From Comamonas odontotermitis (GTDB lineage: Bacteria > Pseudomonadota > Gammaproteobacteria > Burkholderiales > Burkholderiaceae_C), in NCBI RefSeq assembly GCF_014207855.1, contig NZ_JACHKZ010000009.1:1-64000 (forward strand): DNA of 64,000 bases. The letters run 5' to 3'. The notes beneath the pieces are model-generated. The model searched no databases. It saw only the letters and a list, made by a program, of their open reading frames with translations, and had not been told where the DNA came from. Both the position numbers and the translations under genes were made by a program. Below, one piece after another: positions 57,024 through 64,000 of the stretch (within the stretch, counting starts at the first letter, position 1; every line of letters begins with the position of its first letter).

Positions 57024-57071
57024 ATGGCTGCGCGCGCAAGCATTTCCAAAACCACGACGATTACCGGCTGA
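57024..57071 (+). CDS. Putative Thr/Ile leader peptide of asd (attenuator)
   Basis: This short frame encodes [15 protein letters not shown] (15 residues), or 34 residues if the in-frame ATG at 56967 is used. The end TTTITG is strikingly like the thrL leader peptide of enterobacteria. GAAG lies five bases before ATG 57024. It is followed by alternative stem-loops and a T-run, then by asd. Asd makes the common precursor of Thr, Ile, Met and Lys, so this control would make sense. The call is from resemblance only. Confidence 0.4.
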   Translation: MAARASISKTTTITG

Positions 57072-57075
57072 TCCA

Positions 57076-57145
57076 GCCTGGTTCGTCGTGCGCCTCCCAC
57101 TGGCCAGACGAGCCAGGCAAATCGGCCCCGTGGCACAACTTTTTT
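57076..57145 (+). promoter_or_regulatory. Candidate attenuator stem-loops upstream of asd
   Basis: Stem 1 pairs 57076-57087 with 57107-57118 (12 bp, one G-U). An alternative stem pairs 57097-57105 with 57124-57133 around an internal loop. The two cannot form together because the alternative stem uses the loop of stem 1. A T-run follows at 57140-57145. This is the arrangement of a terminator/antiterminator switch, although six bases separate the second stem from the T-run. Confidence 0.4.
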
Positions 57146-57163
57146 GGCACACAAGGGCGTTAT

Positions 57164-58276
57164 ATGAGCAAGCAATTGGTAGGTTTGGTGGGCTGGCGCG
57201 GCATGGTCGGCTCCGTGTTGATGGATCGCATGCAGGCCGAGGGCGACTTCGAACTGATCGAGCCCGTGTTCTTCTCCACATCGAATGCAGGCGGCAAGGC
57301 CCCTGCAATGGCCACGGTGCACACCCAGCTCAAAGATGCGAATGACATCGCCGAGCTGGCCAAGTGCGACATCATCATCACCTGCCAGGGCGGCGATTAC
57401 ACCAAGGAAGTTTTCCCCAAGATTCGCGCCACGGGCTGGAACGGCCACTGGATTGACGCTGCCTCCTCGCTACGCATGGAAAGTGACGCCGTCATCGTGC
57501 TTGACCCCGTCAATGAAGACCTGATCAAGCAAAAGCTCGCCGCTGGCGGCAAGAACTGGATTGGCGGCAATTGCACCAACTCCATCCTGCTGATGGGCCT
57601 GGGCGGCCTATTCAAGGCGGGCTTGGTGGAATGGGTCTCTTCCATGACCTACCAGGCTGCATCGGGCGGCGGCGCCAACCATATGCGCGAACTGCTCAAA
57701 GGCATGGGTGTGGTGCACGCCGCAGTGGCCGACGAGCTGGCAACGCCTGCGTCTGCCATCCTCGATATCGACCGCAAGGTGGCTGTCACCATCCGCGAAG
57801 ACGTGCCTACCGAGTTCTTTGGCGCGCCGCTTGCCGGTGGTCTGATCCCCTGGATCGACGCCCAGCTGGACAACGGCCAGTCCAAGGAAGAATGGAAAGG
57901 CCAGGCCGAGGTCAACAAGATTCTGGGCACCGCAAGCACCATTCCCGTGGACGGCCTGTGCGTACGCATCGGCGCCATGCGCTGCCACTCGCTGGCGCTG
58001 ACCTTGAAGCTCAAGAAGGATTTGCCGCTGGCCGAAATCGAATCCCTGATCAAGAGCGGCAACCCCTGGGTCAAGTTCGTGGCCAACGAGCGCGCACTCA
58101 CGGTCAAGGAACTGACTCCGGCGGCCGTCACCGGCGGCCTGGAAGTGGCCGTTGGCCGCGTGCGCAAGCTCAACATGGGCCCCGAGTACGTGTCCGCCTT
58201 CGTGATCGGCGACCAATTGCTGTGGGGCGCTGCCGAGCCGCTGCGCCGCATGCTGCGCATCCTGCTGGGCAAGTGA
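57164..58276 (+). CDS. asd: Aspartate-semialdehyde dehydrogenase
   Basis: Asd reduces aspartyl phosphate to aspartate semialdehyde, the branch point for Lys/diaminopimelate, Thr, Ile and Met. The 370-residue product has the NADP-binding start [16 protein letters not shown], the catalytic Cys in GGNCTNS (about 137) and [16 protein letters not shown] near the catalytic His. Length and motifs match the proteobacterial AsdA group. AAGGG lies six bases before the ATG. A possible attenuator precedes it. Confidence 0.97.
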   Translation: MSKQLVGLVGWRGMVGSVLMDRMQAEGDFELIEPVFFSTSNAGGKAPAMATVHTQLKDANDIAELAKCDIIITCQGGDYTKEVFPKIRATGWNGHWIDAASSLRMESDAVIVLDPVNEDLIKQKLAAGGKNWIGGNCTNSILLMGLGGLFKAGLVEWVSSMTYQAASGGGANHMRELLKGMGVVHAAVADELATPASAILDIDRKVAVTIREDVPTEFFGAPLAGGLIPWIDAQLDNGQSKEEWKGQAEVNKILGTASTIPVDGLCVRIGAMRCHSLALTLKLKKDLPLAEIESLIKSGNPWVKFVANERALTVKELTPAAVTGGLEVAVGRVRKLNMGPEYVSAFVIGDQLLWGAAEPLRRMLRILLGK

Positions 58277-58310
58277 TCGCACGTCCCTGACTTACCGACC
58301 CCGATACGCC

Positions 58311-58351
58311 ACACCTTTTTTGGTGCCCTTCAGCGCCAAAAAGGGTGTTTT
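58311..58351 (+). terminator. Terminator of asd
   Basis: A 16-position stem, ACACCTTTTTTGGTGC with GCGCCAAAAAGGGTGT, is followed by TTTTTGC. It lies 34 bases past the asd stop. Confidence 0.88.
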
Positions 58352-58498
58352 TGCTTGCACCGGCCAGTTTTCCGCATCCCGCTGGCTGGGGCACAATGCG
58401 GGCAAAGTTGTGCCTGAACAACATTATGAGTTATGGAAATTTATGAGAATCCGTTTATCAGTACACAACCGCATTCGTTAACTTGTCACTCCAACACA

Positions 58499-58527
58499 TT
58501 ACTGGTAAGGTACTTTTTACTGATAAT
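58499..58527 (+). promoter_or_regulatory. Sigma70-type promoter of fimV
   Basis: TTACTG (58499-58504), a 17-bp spacer and GATAAT (58522-58527) make a plausible promoter. The sequence TTACTGRTAA occurs twice here, 18 bases apart, which may also form a protein site. The rest of the 336-base gap between asd and fimV holds only the asd terminator and AT-rich sequence. Confidence 0.55.
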
Positions 58528-58612
58528 TACCAATTTCGCGTCTGGGGGGAGGGATTCAGCATGAGTACAAAAACAACCCCGTGCGCTTTCGTTAAATCAA
58601 TCAAGTAGCACT

Positions 58613-61414
58613 ATGCATCGCTGGAAAATCACTGCACTGGCCGCCGCCGTGGCCGCCATCGGCCTGTATTCGGGAGAAGCATCGGCCTTGGCACTGGGCA
58701 AGATCAATGTGAAATCGGCCTTGGGCGAGCCCTTGCGCGCCGAGATCGAAGTCCAACAGATCACCCCTGCCGAAGCCGAAACCCTGCAAGTCAAGACTGC
58801 CTCTTCATCCGTTTTCCGTGCCCAGGGCATGGACTACACGGGTACTGCCAGCAGCGTAAAGGCCCAACTGCAGCGCCGTGCCAATGGCACTGCCGTCATT
58901 GTGCTTTCCACACAGCGGGCCGTGAATGATCCATTCGTCGACTACGTCATTGATGCCAACTGGAACTCAGGTCAGGTCGTGCGCAGCTACACCATGCTGT
59001 TCGACCCACCCAATCTGAAAAAGGCCGAGGCAACAGTCACCACCGCACCCCAGATCACCAGCGACACGGCACAGGCACCAGCGCCCCGCCCTGCACCACC
59101 TGTGCGTGTGATCGAGGAGCCGCTGACCTCTGCAGACAGCACGCCCGCCCGTGCCAGCACAGGCAGCAGCAAGACCAAGTCCAACTCCCGCGCCAACATT
59201 CCAGCCACCGCTTCCAACCAGTCTGGCAGCGGTGATTCTGTGTTGGTGCAGCGTGGCGACACGGCAGGCCGTATTGCCGCCATGAACAAGCCATCCGACG
59301 TATCGCTCGACCAGATGCTGATCGCCGTGATGCAGGCCAACCCGCACGCATTCATTGGTGGCAACGTCAATCGCATGAAGTCTGGCGTGACGCTGAACAT
59401 GCCAAGCGCTGAGCAGGCGCGCTCCGTATCGGCCAGCAAGGCTCGCCAAATGGTGGCAGCCCAAAGCCGCGACTTCAACAACTACCGCCATCAGCTCGCA
59501 TCCAAAGCGGCCCCTGCCAATGTGGCAAGCGATACACGCTCAGCCAGCGGCAAGGTGGAAGCATCTGTCGACGACAAAAAAACCAGCAACGTCGCGCCTG
59601 ACCAACTCAAGCTCACCAAGGATGCTGGCATCAAGGGCAAAAAATCAGCCGAGGCCAGCGTAGCGCAGGCCCAGCAGGCAAACGCCTCGCAGGAGCGCAA
59701 GTCCGAATTGGACAAAAACCTGGAAGAGCTGAACAAGATCAAGGACGCAGCTGCTACAGGCAAGACCGCAACGGTCGCAGCGGCAACATCTGCGCCCGCC
59801 CCGGCACCTGCAGCCGCGTCAACGCCCGCTGCAGCAAACAAGCCAGCAGACAAAGCCCCGGGCATTGCTGTCACAACCCCTGTGACTGCCGCAGCTGTCC
59901 CCGCAGCTCCCGCTCCCGCTGCACCTGCACCGGCGACCGCCCCCGCTCCTGTGGCAGAAGCCGCCCCCGCGCCTGCGCCCGCTGAAGCGCCTGCAACGCC
60001 AGCGCCCGCTGCACAGACACCCGCGGCAGCCCCGCCAGCAGCCCCAAAACCAGCGCCTGTTCCACCTCCCGCGCCGGTTGCAGAGCCCAGCTTTGTCGAT
60101 GATCTGATGGAAAACCCCATGCTGCCCGCAGCGGGTGGCTTGGCCGTGATCGCATTGCTGGGCGGCCTGTGGTACCGCAACAAGAAGCGCAAGGAAGCTG
60201 TTGCTGGCGTCTCGGACTCCGCCATGGAAAGCAGCTTGTCGCAAGACTCGTTCTTCGGTGCCAGTGGTGGCCAGCACATCGATACCTCGGTCAGCGCAAT
60301 GACCACGGGCGCATCGTCGCTGGCTTACACACCAAGCCAACTTGACGCAGGCGATGTGGACCCGGTCGCCGAGGCCGATGTCTACCTGGCCTATGGCCGC
60401 GACCTGCAAGCAGAGGAAATCCTGAAGGAAGCCCTGCGCACCAACCCAACCCGCAGCGCATTGCATGCCAAGCTGGCGGAAATCTATGCCAAACGCAAAG
60501 ACCGCTTGGCGCTGGAGAGCATCGCCAAGGAAGCACGCCAACTCACCAATGGCGCCGGCCCCGAGTGGCTCCGTATTGCCGCGCTGGGCCAAGAGCTGGA
60601 TCCGGGCAATGCCCTGTACCAAAATGCGGTGGCTGCCGTGCCCCCCGTAGAGGCCATGTCTGCTGCTGCAGTTGCAGCCGCTGCCGAAGCCGCACGCGCC
60701 CAACCGCTTGCATTTGAGAATACGCAGCCGCCCAGCGCCGTCAATCGCAACCAGAACGGAGCCAACAGCGATTTTGGCCCCATCTCTGGCCTGGACTTCG
60801 CCATGAGCAGCCAGCTGACGGAAACTCCTGATGCGCCATCTGCCTATGCCGCATCTTCCGCGGCTCCAGTGGCGGCGGGTCTTGCAGCCGGTGCTGCGGC
60901 AGTGGGTGCAGGCCTTGCAGCAGCGCCTCACCAGCCCGCGCCAGCTGCTCCTGCGGCAACGATGGGCGATTTTGATCGCCAGCTTGCAGAAGCCTTGAAC
61001 ATTCCATCGGAGCTGTCGCCTGCGCCTTCGTCGCTGAACGTACAAGGGCTTGAGACCCAGCCCGGTGCGCTTGATTTCAAGATGAGCGACTTTGACATGC
61101 CGAGCACCGCGCAGTTGCCGATTACCGACGCCACCACGCGCTCCATGGACTTCGACATGACATCGCTGTCCGTGCTGGACCTGCCACTCAGCGGCGAGCC
61201 TGAGCGTACCCACCCTGCTGCATTGCCCGATGATGTGCCGGGCCTGGAAATGGACGATAGCGATCCGCTGACGACCAAACTGACCCTGGCTCAGGAGTTT
61301 CTTGCCATCGGTGACAAGGAAGGCGCGCGGTCGCTGGCGCAGGAGGTTCTCTCCGAATCGACCAGCCCAACCGTCAAGGCGCAAGCCCAGCGCCTGATCG
61401 ACCAGAGCCGCTGA
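58613..61414 (+). CDS. fimV: FimV/TspA-like polar hub protein
   Basis: FimV is a peptidoglycan-binding inner-membrane protein that organises the cell pole and type IV pili. The 933-residue product has a signal peptide (to about 25), the FimV N-terminal domain beginning LGKINVKSALGEPLRAEIEV, and a LysM-like segment (VLVQRGDTAGRIAAMN, about 214-229). A very Ala/Pro-rich region (about 385-500), one TM (PMLPAAGGLAVIALLGGLWY) and cytosolic TPR-like repeats follow. The conserved C-terminal FimV motif is LTLAQEFLAIGDKEGARSLAQEVL. asd-fimV order is usual in this group. Confidence 0.93.
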   Translation: MHRWKITALAAAVAAIGLYSGEASALALGKINVKSALGEPLRAEIEVQQITPAEAETLQVKTASSSVFRAQGMDYTGTASSVKAQLQRRANGTAVIVLSTQRAVNDPFVDYVIDANWNSGQVVRSYTMLFDPPNLKKAEATVTTAPQITSDTAQAPAPRPAPPVRVIEEPLTSADSTPARASTGSSKTKSNSRANIPATASNQSGSGDSVLVQRGDTAGRIAAMNKPSDVSLDQMLIAVMQANPHAFIGGNVNRMKSGVTLNMPSAEQARSVSASKARQMVAAQSRDFNNYRHQLASKAAPANVASDTRSASGKVEASVDDKKTSNVAPDQLKLTKDAGIKGKKSAEASVAQAQQANASQERKSELDKNLEELNKIKDAAATGKTATVAAATSAPAPAPAAASTPAAANKPADKAPGIAVTTPVTAAAVPAAPAPAAPAPATAPAPVAEAAPAPAPAEAPATPAPAAQTPAAAPPAAPKPAPVPPPAPVAEPSFVDDLMENPMLPAAGGLAVIALLGGLWYRNKKRKEAVAGVSDSAMESSLSQDSFFGASGGQHIDTSVSAMTTGASSLAYTPSQLDAGDVDPVAEADVYLAYGRDLQAEEILKEALRTNPTRSALHAKLAEIYAKRKDRLALESIAKEARQLTNGAGPEWLRIAALGQELDPGNALYQNAVAAVPPVEAMSAAAVAAAAEAARAQPLAFENTQPPSAVNRNQNGANSDFGPISGLDFAMSSQLTETPDAPSAYAASSAAPVAAGLAAGAAAVGAGLAAAPHQPAPAAPAATMGDFDRQLAEALNIPSELSPAPSSLNVQGLETQPGALDFKMSDFDMPSTAQLPITDATTRSMDFDMTSLSVLDLPLSGEPERTHPAALPDDVPGLEMDDSDPLTTKLTLAQEFLAIGDKEGARSLAQEVLSESTSPTVKAQAQRLIDQSR

Positions 61415-61447
61415 TAAAGGACAACCTCAAGAGCCATCTCTTGCCAA

Positions 61448-61477
61448 AGCCAGTCTGTCACCAGGCTGGCTTTTTTT
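61448..61477 (+). terminator. Terminator of fimV
   Basis: AGCCAG-T-CTG, tetraloop and CAG-G-CTGGCT are followed by seven T. It lies 33 bases past the fimV stop. Confidence 0.88.
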
Positions 61478-61543
61478 CATGGCAATCTCACCTTCGTAGC
61501 TATACGGGGAACCAGTCACCAAAACACCAAAGAAATTACATGC

Positions 61544-61549
61544 TATAAT
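61544..61549 (+). promoter_or_regulatory. -10 element of tRNA-Arg
   Basis: A perfect TATAAT lies ten bases upstream of the tRNA-Arg 5' end. No good -35 is seen at 17 bp. Confidence 0.5.
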
Positions 61550-61559
61550 ACGCAGCTTA

Positions 61560-61636
61560 GCGGCTGTAGCTCAGCTGGATAGAGTACTTGGCTACGAACC
61601 AAGGGGTCGTGGGTTCGATTCCTGCCAGCCGCACCA
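61560..61636 (+). tRNA. tRNA-Arg(ACG)
   Basis: The 77-nt gene has acceptor GCGGCTG/CAGCCGC, D-arm AGCTCAGCTGGATAGAGT, anticodon ACG in CTTGGCTACGAACCAAG, T-arm GGGTTCGATTCC and an encoded CCA. The A34 is normally edited to inosine by TadA. Confidence 0.95.
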
Positions 61637-61643
61637 AACGACA

Positions 61644-61678
61644 AGCCTCAGAACAGCAATGTTCTGAGGCTTTTTCGT
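61644..61678 (+). terminator. Terminator of tRNA-Arg
   Basis: AGCCTCAGAACA and TGTTCTGAGGCT form a long stem followed by TTTTTCG, just past the tRNA. Confidence 0.88.
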
Positions 61679-61723
61679 TTTCCGTCTCTCGCGCTGTTCC
61701 ATGGGCTTTTGATTTTTGGCCCA

Positions 61724-61757
61724 GAAAAAAAGCCGATGGCATCTGCCATCGGCCTTG
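61724..61757 (-). terminator. Terminator of the mucD/degP gene
   Basis: On the minus strand GCCGATGGC and GCCATCGGC surround a short loop and are followed by seven T. It lies about 45 bases past the protease stop. Confidence 0.88.
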
Positions 61758-61801
61758 GCAGGTGAAACGGCCCCAAGGCCTGCCTCACTCCACTTTTCGC
61801 A

Positions 61802-63271
61802 TTATTTCAATGGACGAATCAGAACATACTGGGTCCATTCACCACGACGGAACAATACATTCACAGGCTTGGATTTGTCGGCTTTGGCTACCGCAGCATC
61901 AAACTGTTTGACGTCCGCGATCTCCGTGTTTGCAATTCCCAGGATGACATCCCCTTGCTTCAGACCAGCACGGGCAGCTGCCTCGTCTGCAGACACGATC
62001 TGAACACCGCCCTTGAGATTGAGGCTCTTGCGCTGCGCGTCCGTCAGATCGCTGACCACCAGCCCCAATTGCTGCGCAGCTGTGGAGGGCTTGGCCTTTT
62101 CGGGCTCTTTGCCTGCGCCAGCCTTTGCAGTGGCTTCAGATGGAATTTCCACAATGGTGATGGGCAGATCCAGCGTCTTGCCACGCCGGAAAACCGTGAC
62201 CGTGCTCTTGGAGCCCGGCTTGGTATTACCCACCCAACGCGGCAGATCTGCCAGTTTTTCCAGCGGCTTGCCATCAAACTTGGTGATCACATCGCCCGCT
62301 TCCACCCCGGCCTTTTCCGCAGGAGATCCGCTCTCCACCCCTGTGACCAGAGCGCCCTGCGCCTTGCCCAAACCGATGGATTCAGCCACATCCTTGTTGA
62401 CAGTCGATATCTGCACACCGATCTTGCCGCGCACGACACGACCGGTCGCCCGCAACTGGTCACTGACTCGCACCGCTTCATCGATCGGGATGGAGAATGA
62501 AATCCCCATGAAACCACCCGAGCGGGAATAAATCTGGCTGTTGATACCAACCACCTCGCCACGCATATTCAGCAGGGGTCCTCCTGAGTTGCCAGGGTTG
62601 ATGGCAACGTCAGTCTGGATGAATGGCAGATAGTCGCCTGTATCACGCTGTTTGGCAGACACGATGCCGGCAGTGACCGAATTTTCCAGGCCAAAGGGCG
62701 AGCCGATGGCCATGACCCATTCACCCACCCGCAAGCGATTCACGTCGCCGATTTTGACTGCAGGCAAGCCCGTAGCCTCGATCTTGACCACTGCCACATC
62801 AGTGCGCTTGTCTGCACCAATGATCTTGGCCTTGAACTCCCGCTTGTCGGTCAGGGTCACGATCACATCGTCAGCCCCCTCAACCACATGGGCGTTGGTC
62901 ATCACATAGCCATCTGAGGTGAGGATGAAGCCTGACCCCAGGCCGCTGGGCTGCTCTTCGTCACTGTCGGGCTTTTGCGGACGCTGTTGCCGGGGGATGC
63001 TGGGCACAGGCAAACCAAAGCGCTTGAAGAACTCCAGCATCTCCGGATCGATGCCGCCCTGCGCAACCCTGTTGGAGACCTTCTCCATGGTCCTGATATT
63101 GACCACCGACGGACCGACCTGATCCACGAGATCGGTAAAGTCAGGCAGCCCGCGCACAACCGTTGGTGCGGGTTGTGCCTGTACCACCTCAGGCAACATG
63201 ACCGCGCTGCTGATAGACAGAATGGCCGCCAATGCACTGACCTGGAAAGGCTTCCAACGCTTGTTAGACAT
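61802..63271 (-). CDS. mucD: Do-family serine protease (MucD/DegP)
   Basis: The 489-residue periplasmic protease starts MSNKRWKPFQVSALAAILSI with a signal peptide (cleavage near QAQ, about 33). It has the triad H128 (TNAHVVEGADD), D158 (KRTDVAVVKIEA) and S229 (NPGNSGGPLL), followed by two PDZ domains. AGGAG lies four bases before ATG 63271. It lies downstream of an rseA-like gene on the same strand, as in rpoE-rseA-mucD loci that link envelope stress to proteolysis. It is the second DegP paralogue in this window and lacks the acidic insert of the first. Confidence 0.94.
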   Translation of the reverse strand: MSNKRWKPFQVSALAAILSISSAVMLPEVVQAQPAPTVVRGLPDFTDLVDQVGPSVVNIRTMEKVSNRVAQGGIDPEMLEFFKRFGLPVPSIPRQQRPQKPDSDEEQPSGLGSGFILTSDGYVMTNAHVVEGADDVIVTLTDKREFKAKIIGADKRTDVAVVKIEATGLPAVKIGDVNRLRVGEWVMAIGSPFGLENSVTAGIVSAKQRDTGDYLPFIQTDVAINPGNSGGPLLNMRGEVVGINSQIYSRSGGFMGISFSIPIDEAVRVSDQLRATGRVVRGKIGVQISTVNKDVAESIGLGKAQGALVTGVESGSPAEKAGVEAGDVITKFDGKPLEKLADLPRWVGNTKPGSKSTVTVFRRGKTLDLPITIVEIPSEATAKAGAGKEPEKAKPSTAAQQLGLVVSDLTDAQRKSLNLKGGVQIVSADEAAARAGLKQGDVILGIANTEIADVKQFDAAVAKADKSKPVNVLFRRGEWTQYVLIRPLK

Positions 63272-63439
63272 ATCACTCCTCACAAAGAATTACTGTGTGC
63301 AACCCTGAGGCTGATCACACCTGAAAATAGCGCAATGCAGCATTGGAGACACAAATCTTTGCGAGGTTCCCCGATGCATCTTTTGACAGATGCGCCGTAA
63401 AACACGGGTTTCAAGTGATTAAAGCCACTTCGGCCATAA

Positions 63440-63466
63440 AAAAACACCTGCCAAGGCAGGTGTTTA
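63440..63466 (-). terminator. Terminator between rseA-like gene and mucD
   Basis: On the minus strand AAACACCTGCC and GGCAGGTGTTT form a stem followed by TTTTTATGG. It lies about 32 bases past the rseA-like stop, so mucD probably has its own promoter in the gap 63272-63439. Confidence 0.85.
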
Positions 63467-63497
63467 GATAAAAGGCATCAAGCCCAAGCCCTGTACG

Positions 63498-64000
63498 TCA
63501 GCAGAGCTTGGAAGACTTGTCCGCGCAGTCCCCAGCTTTCTTTTCAGCATTGAAGGTGGCATTGCGCAGAAAGCTGGCAGGCATCTGCAGGTTGGCAGTA
63601 CCACCAATCTGGCCACGCGCAGCCAGTAGCTCGTCCAGTCGCGGATCACGCAGCATGATGGTGGCATTCTGGCCGACAGTCACAGGCATCTGCACCAAGC
63701 CCTGCGTGGATACCGGCACCGTGGCGCTTGCCAACTGCTGACCGCCCTTGCCCGAACCAGGGGACGATAGCAACGCCATGGAATTCCACCCCACCATGGC
63801 TACCGCTGCAACGGAGGCCAGCCCCGCCACCATCTTCCAGCGGAATACGGAGTGATTGGCAGCTTCCTGCATGGCAACCGGTCGCGCAGCCTTGGCCAAT
63901 TCAGGCACTTTCACTTCGCCTGCCTCGGGTTGATTGGATGCAACCAATGGAGCCTCTTGATCGATCTGGCGCTGAAGATCAGCCCAAAAGGCCTGAGGCT
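63498..64000 (-). CDS. rseA: RseA/MucA-like anti-sigma factor, 5' end beyond window
   Basis: The partial frame (167 codons visible, open at the window end) has PQAFWADLQRQIDQEAP at the first visible residues, then one TM segment (WKMVAGLASVAAVAMVGWNS) and a periplasmic part with MPVTVGQNATIMLRDPRLDELLAARGQ. It ends with MPASFLRNATF-x-EKKAGDCADKSSKLC and two cysteines. This is the pattern of sigma-E anti-sigma factors (RseA_N/RseA_C) that hold RpoE at the membrane. The gene for sigma-E should lie just beyond the right edge. mucD follows downstream. Confidence 0.82.
   Translation of the reverse strand, partial: PQAFWADLQRQIDQEAPLVASNQPEAGEVKVPELAKAARPVAMQEAANHSVFRWKMVAGLASVAAVAMVGWNSMALLSSPGSGKGGQQLASATVPVSTQGLVQMPVTVGQNATIMLRDPRLDELLAARGQIGGTANLQMPASFLRNATFNAEKKAGDCADKSSKLC

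Noticed and set aside
56886-57071. 61-codon protein gene before asd
   Set aside because: The N-terminal half lacks any conserved pattern or ribosome site; only its Thr/Ile-rich end is of interest, as a possible leader peptide.

Overview
The window reads as a chromosomal segment of a high-GC betaproteobacterium, most likely a Comamonas-like member of the Comamonadaceae (Burkholderiales). This placement is an inference from the ordering leuC-leuD-leuB-asd-fimV, from priB inside the rpsF/rpsR/rplI operon, from hpnCDE squalene genes, and from a dispersed ATAGCT..AGCGCTT-type intergenic repeat that I associate with this family. Coding density is high. I see no insertion sequence, prophage, CRISPR array or plasmid backbone. 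Almost all genes are intact housekeeping or conserved genes.

Layout. 0.1-5.5 kb: a DUF938 methyltransferase and HD hydrolase pair, psiF, a YebC/YeeN-type regulator, murI, a YgjP-like metallopeptidase and conserved unknowns. 5.7-6.5 kb: a minus-strand tRNA cluster with four tRNA-Gly(GCC) genes, three of them in near-perfect tandem repeats, plus tRNA-Cys and tRNA-Leu(UAA). 6.6-12.7 kb: the proteostasis block tig-clpP-clpX-lon, all on the minus strand. 13-19 kb: a secreted protein of unknown function, tRNA-Leu(UAG) and an RND efflux adaptor/pump pair behind a perfect palindrome. 19-26.6 kb: squalene synthesis genes hpnC and hpnDE, separated by an oppositely oriented two-component system and a DegP-type protease. 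26.6-33.4 kb: a HAD phosphatase, hemH, a GNAT protein and a LonB-like protease joined by ATGA overlaps, then a ParB-like protein. 33.5-39.6 kb: a tandem rhodanese with a TsuA-like thiosulfate transporter, a ZntB-like metal transporter, a Na+/H+ antiporter with a long structured leader, and a DedA-rhodanese fusion.

40-46 kb: the ribosomal operon rpsF-priB-rpsR-rplI (consensus sigma70 promoter) diverges from the heat-shock genes grpE-dnaK-(unknown)-dnaJ (sigma32-like promoter). 46-52 kb: a large Gly-rich/Ig-repeat surface protein with an IPTL-type sorting tail, a divergent LysR/EamA pair and a DUF4349 lipoprotein. 52-58.3 kb: a LysR gene, leucine genes leuC-(entericidin-like lipoprotein)-leuD-leuB, then asd. 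58.6-64 kb: fimV, tRNA-Arg(ACG), mucD/degP and the 3' part of an rseA-like anti-sigma gene cut by the window end.

The most interesting signals are regulatory and lie between genes. A short Thr/Ile-rich reading frame, mutually exclusive stem-loops and a T-run precede asd, and look like an amino-acid attenuator resembling enterobacterial thrL. A folded leader of about 150 nt precedes the Na+/H+ antiporter. A direct-repeat box of the OmpR/PmrA kind lies between the two-component genes and degP. A 22-bp palindrome precedes the RND operon with no cognate regulator in view. All are inferences from sequence reading and need comparative or experimental confirmation.
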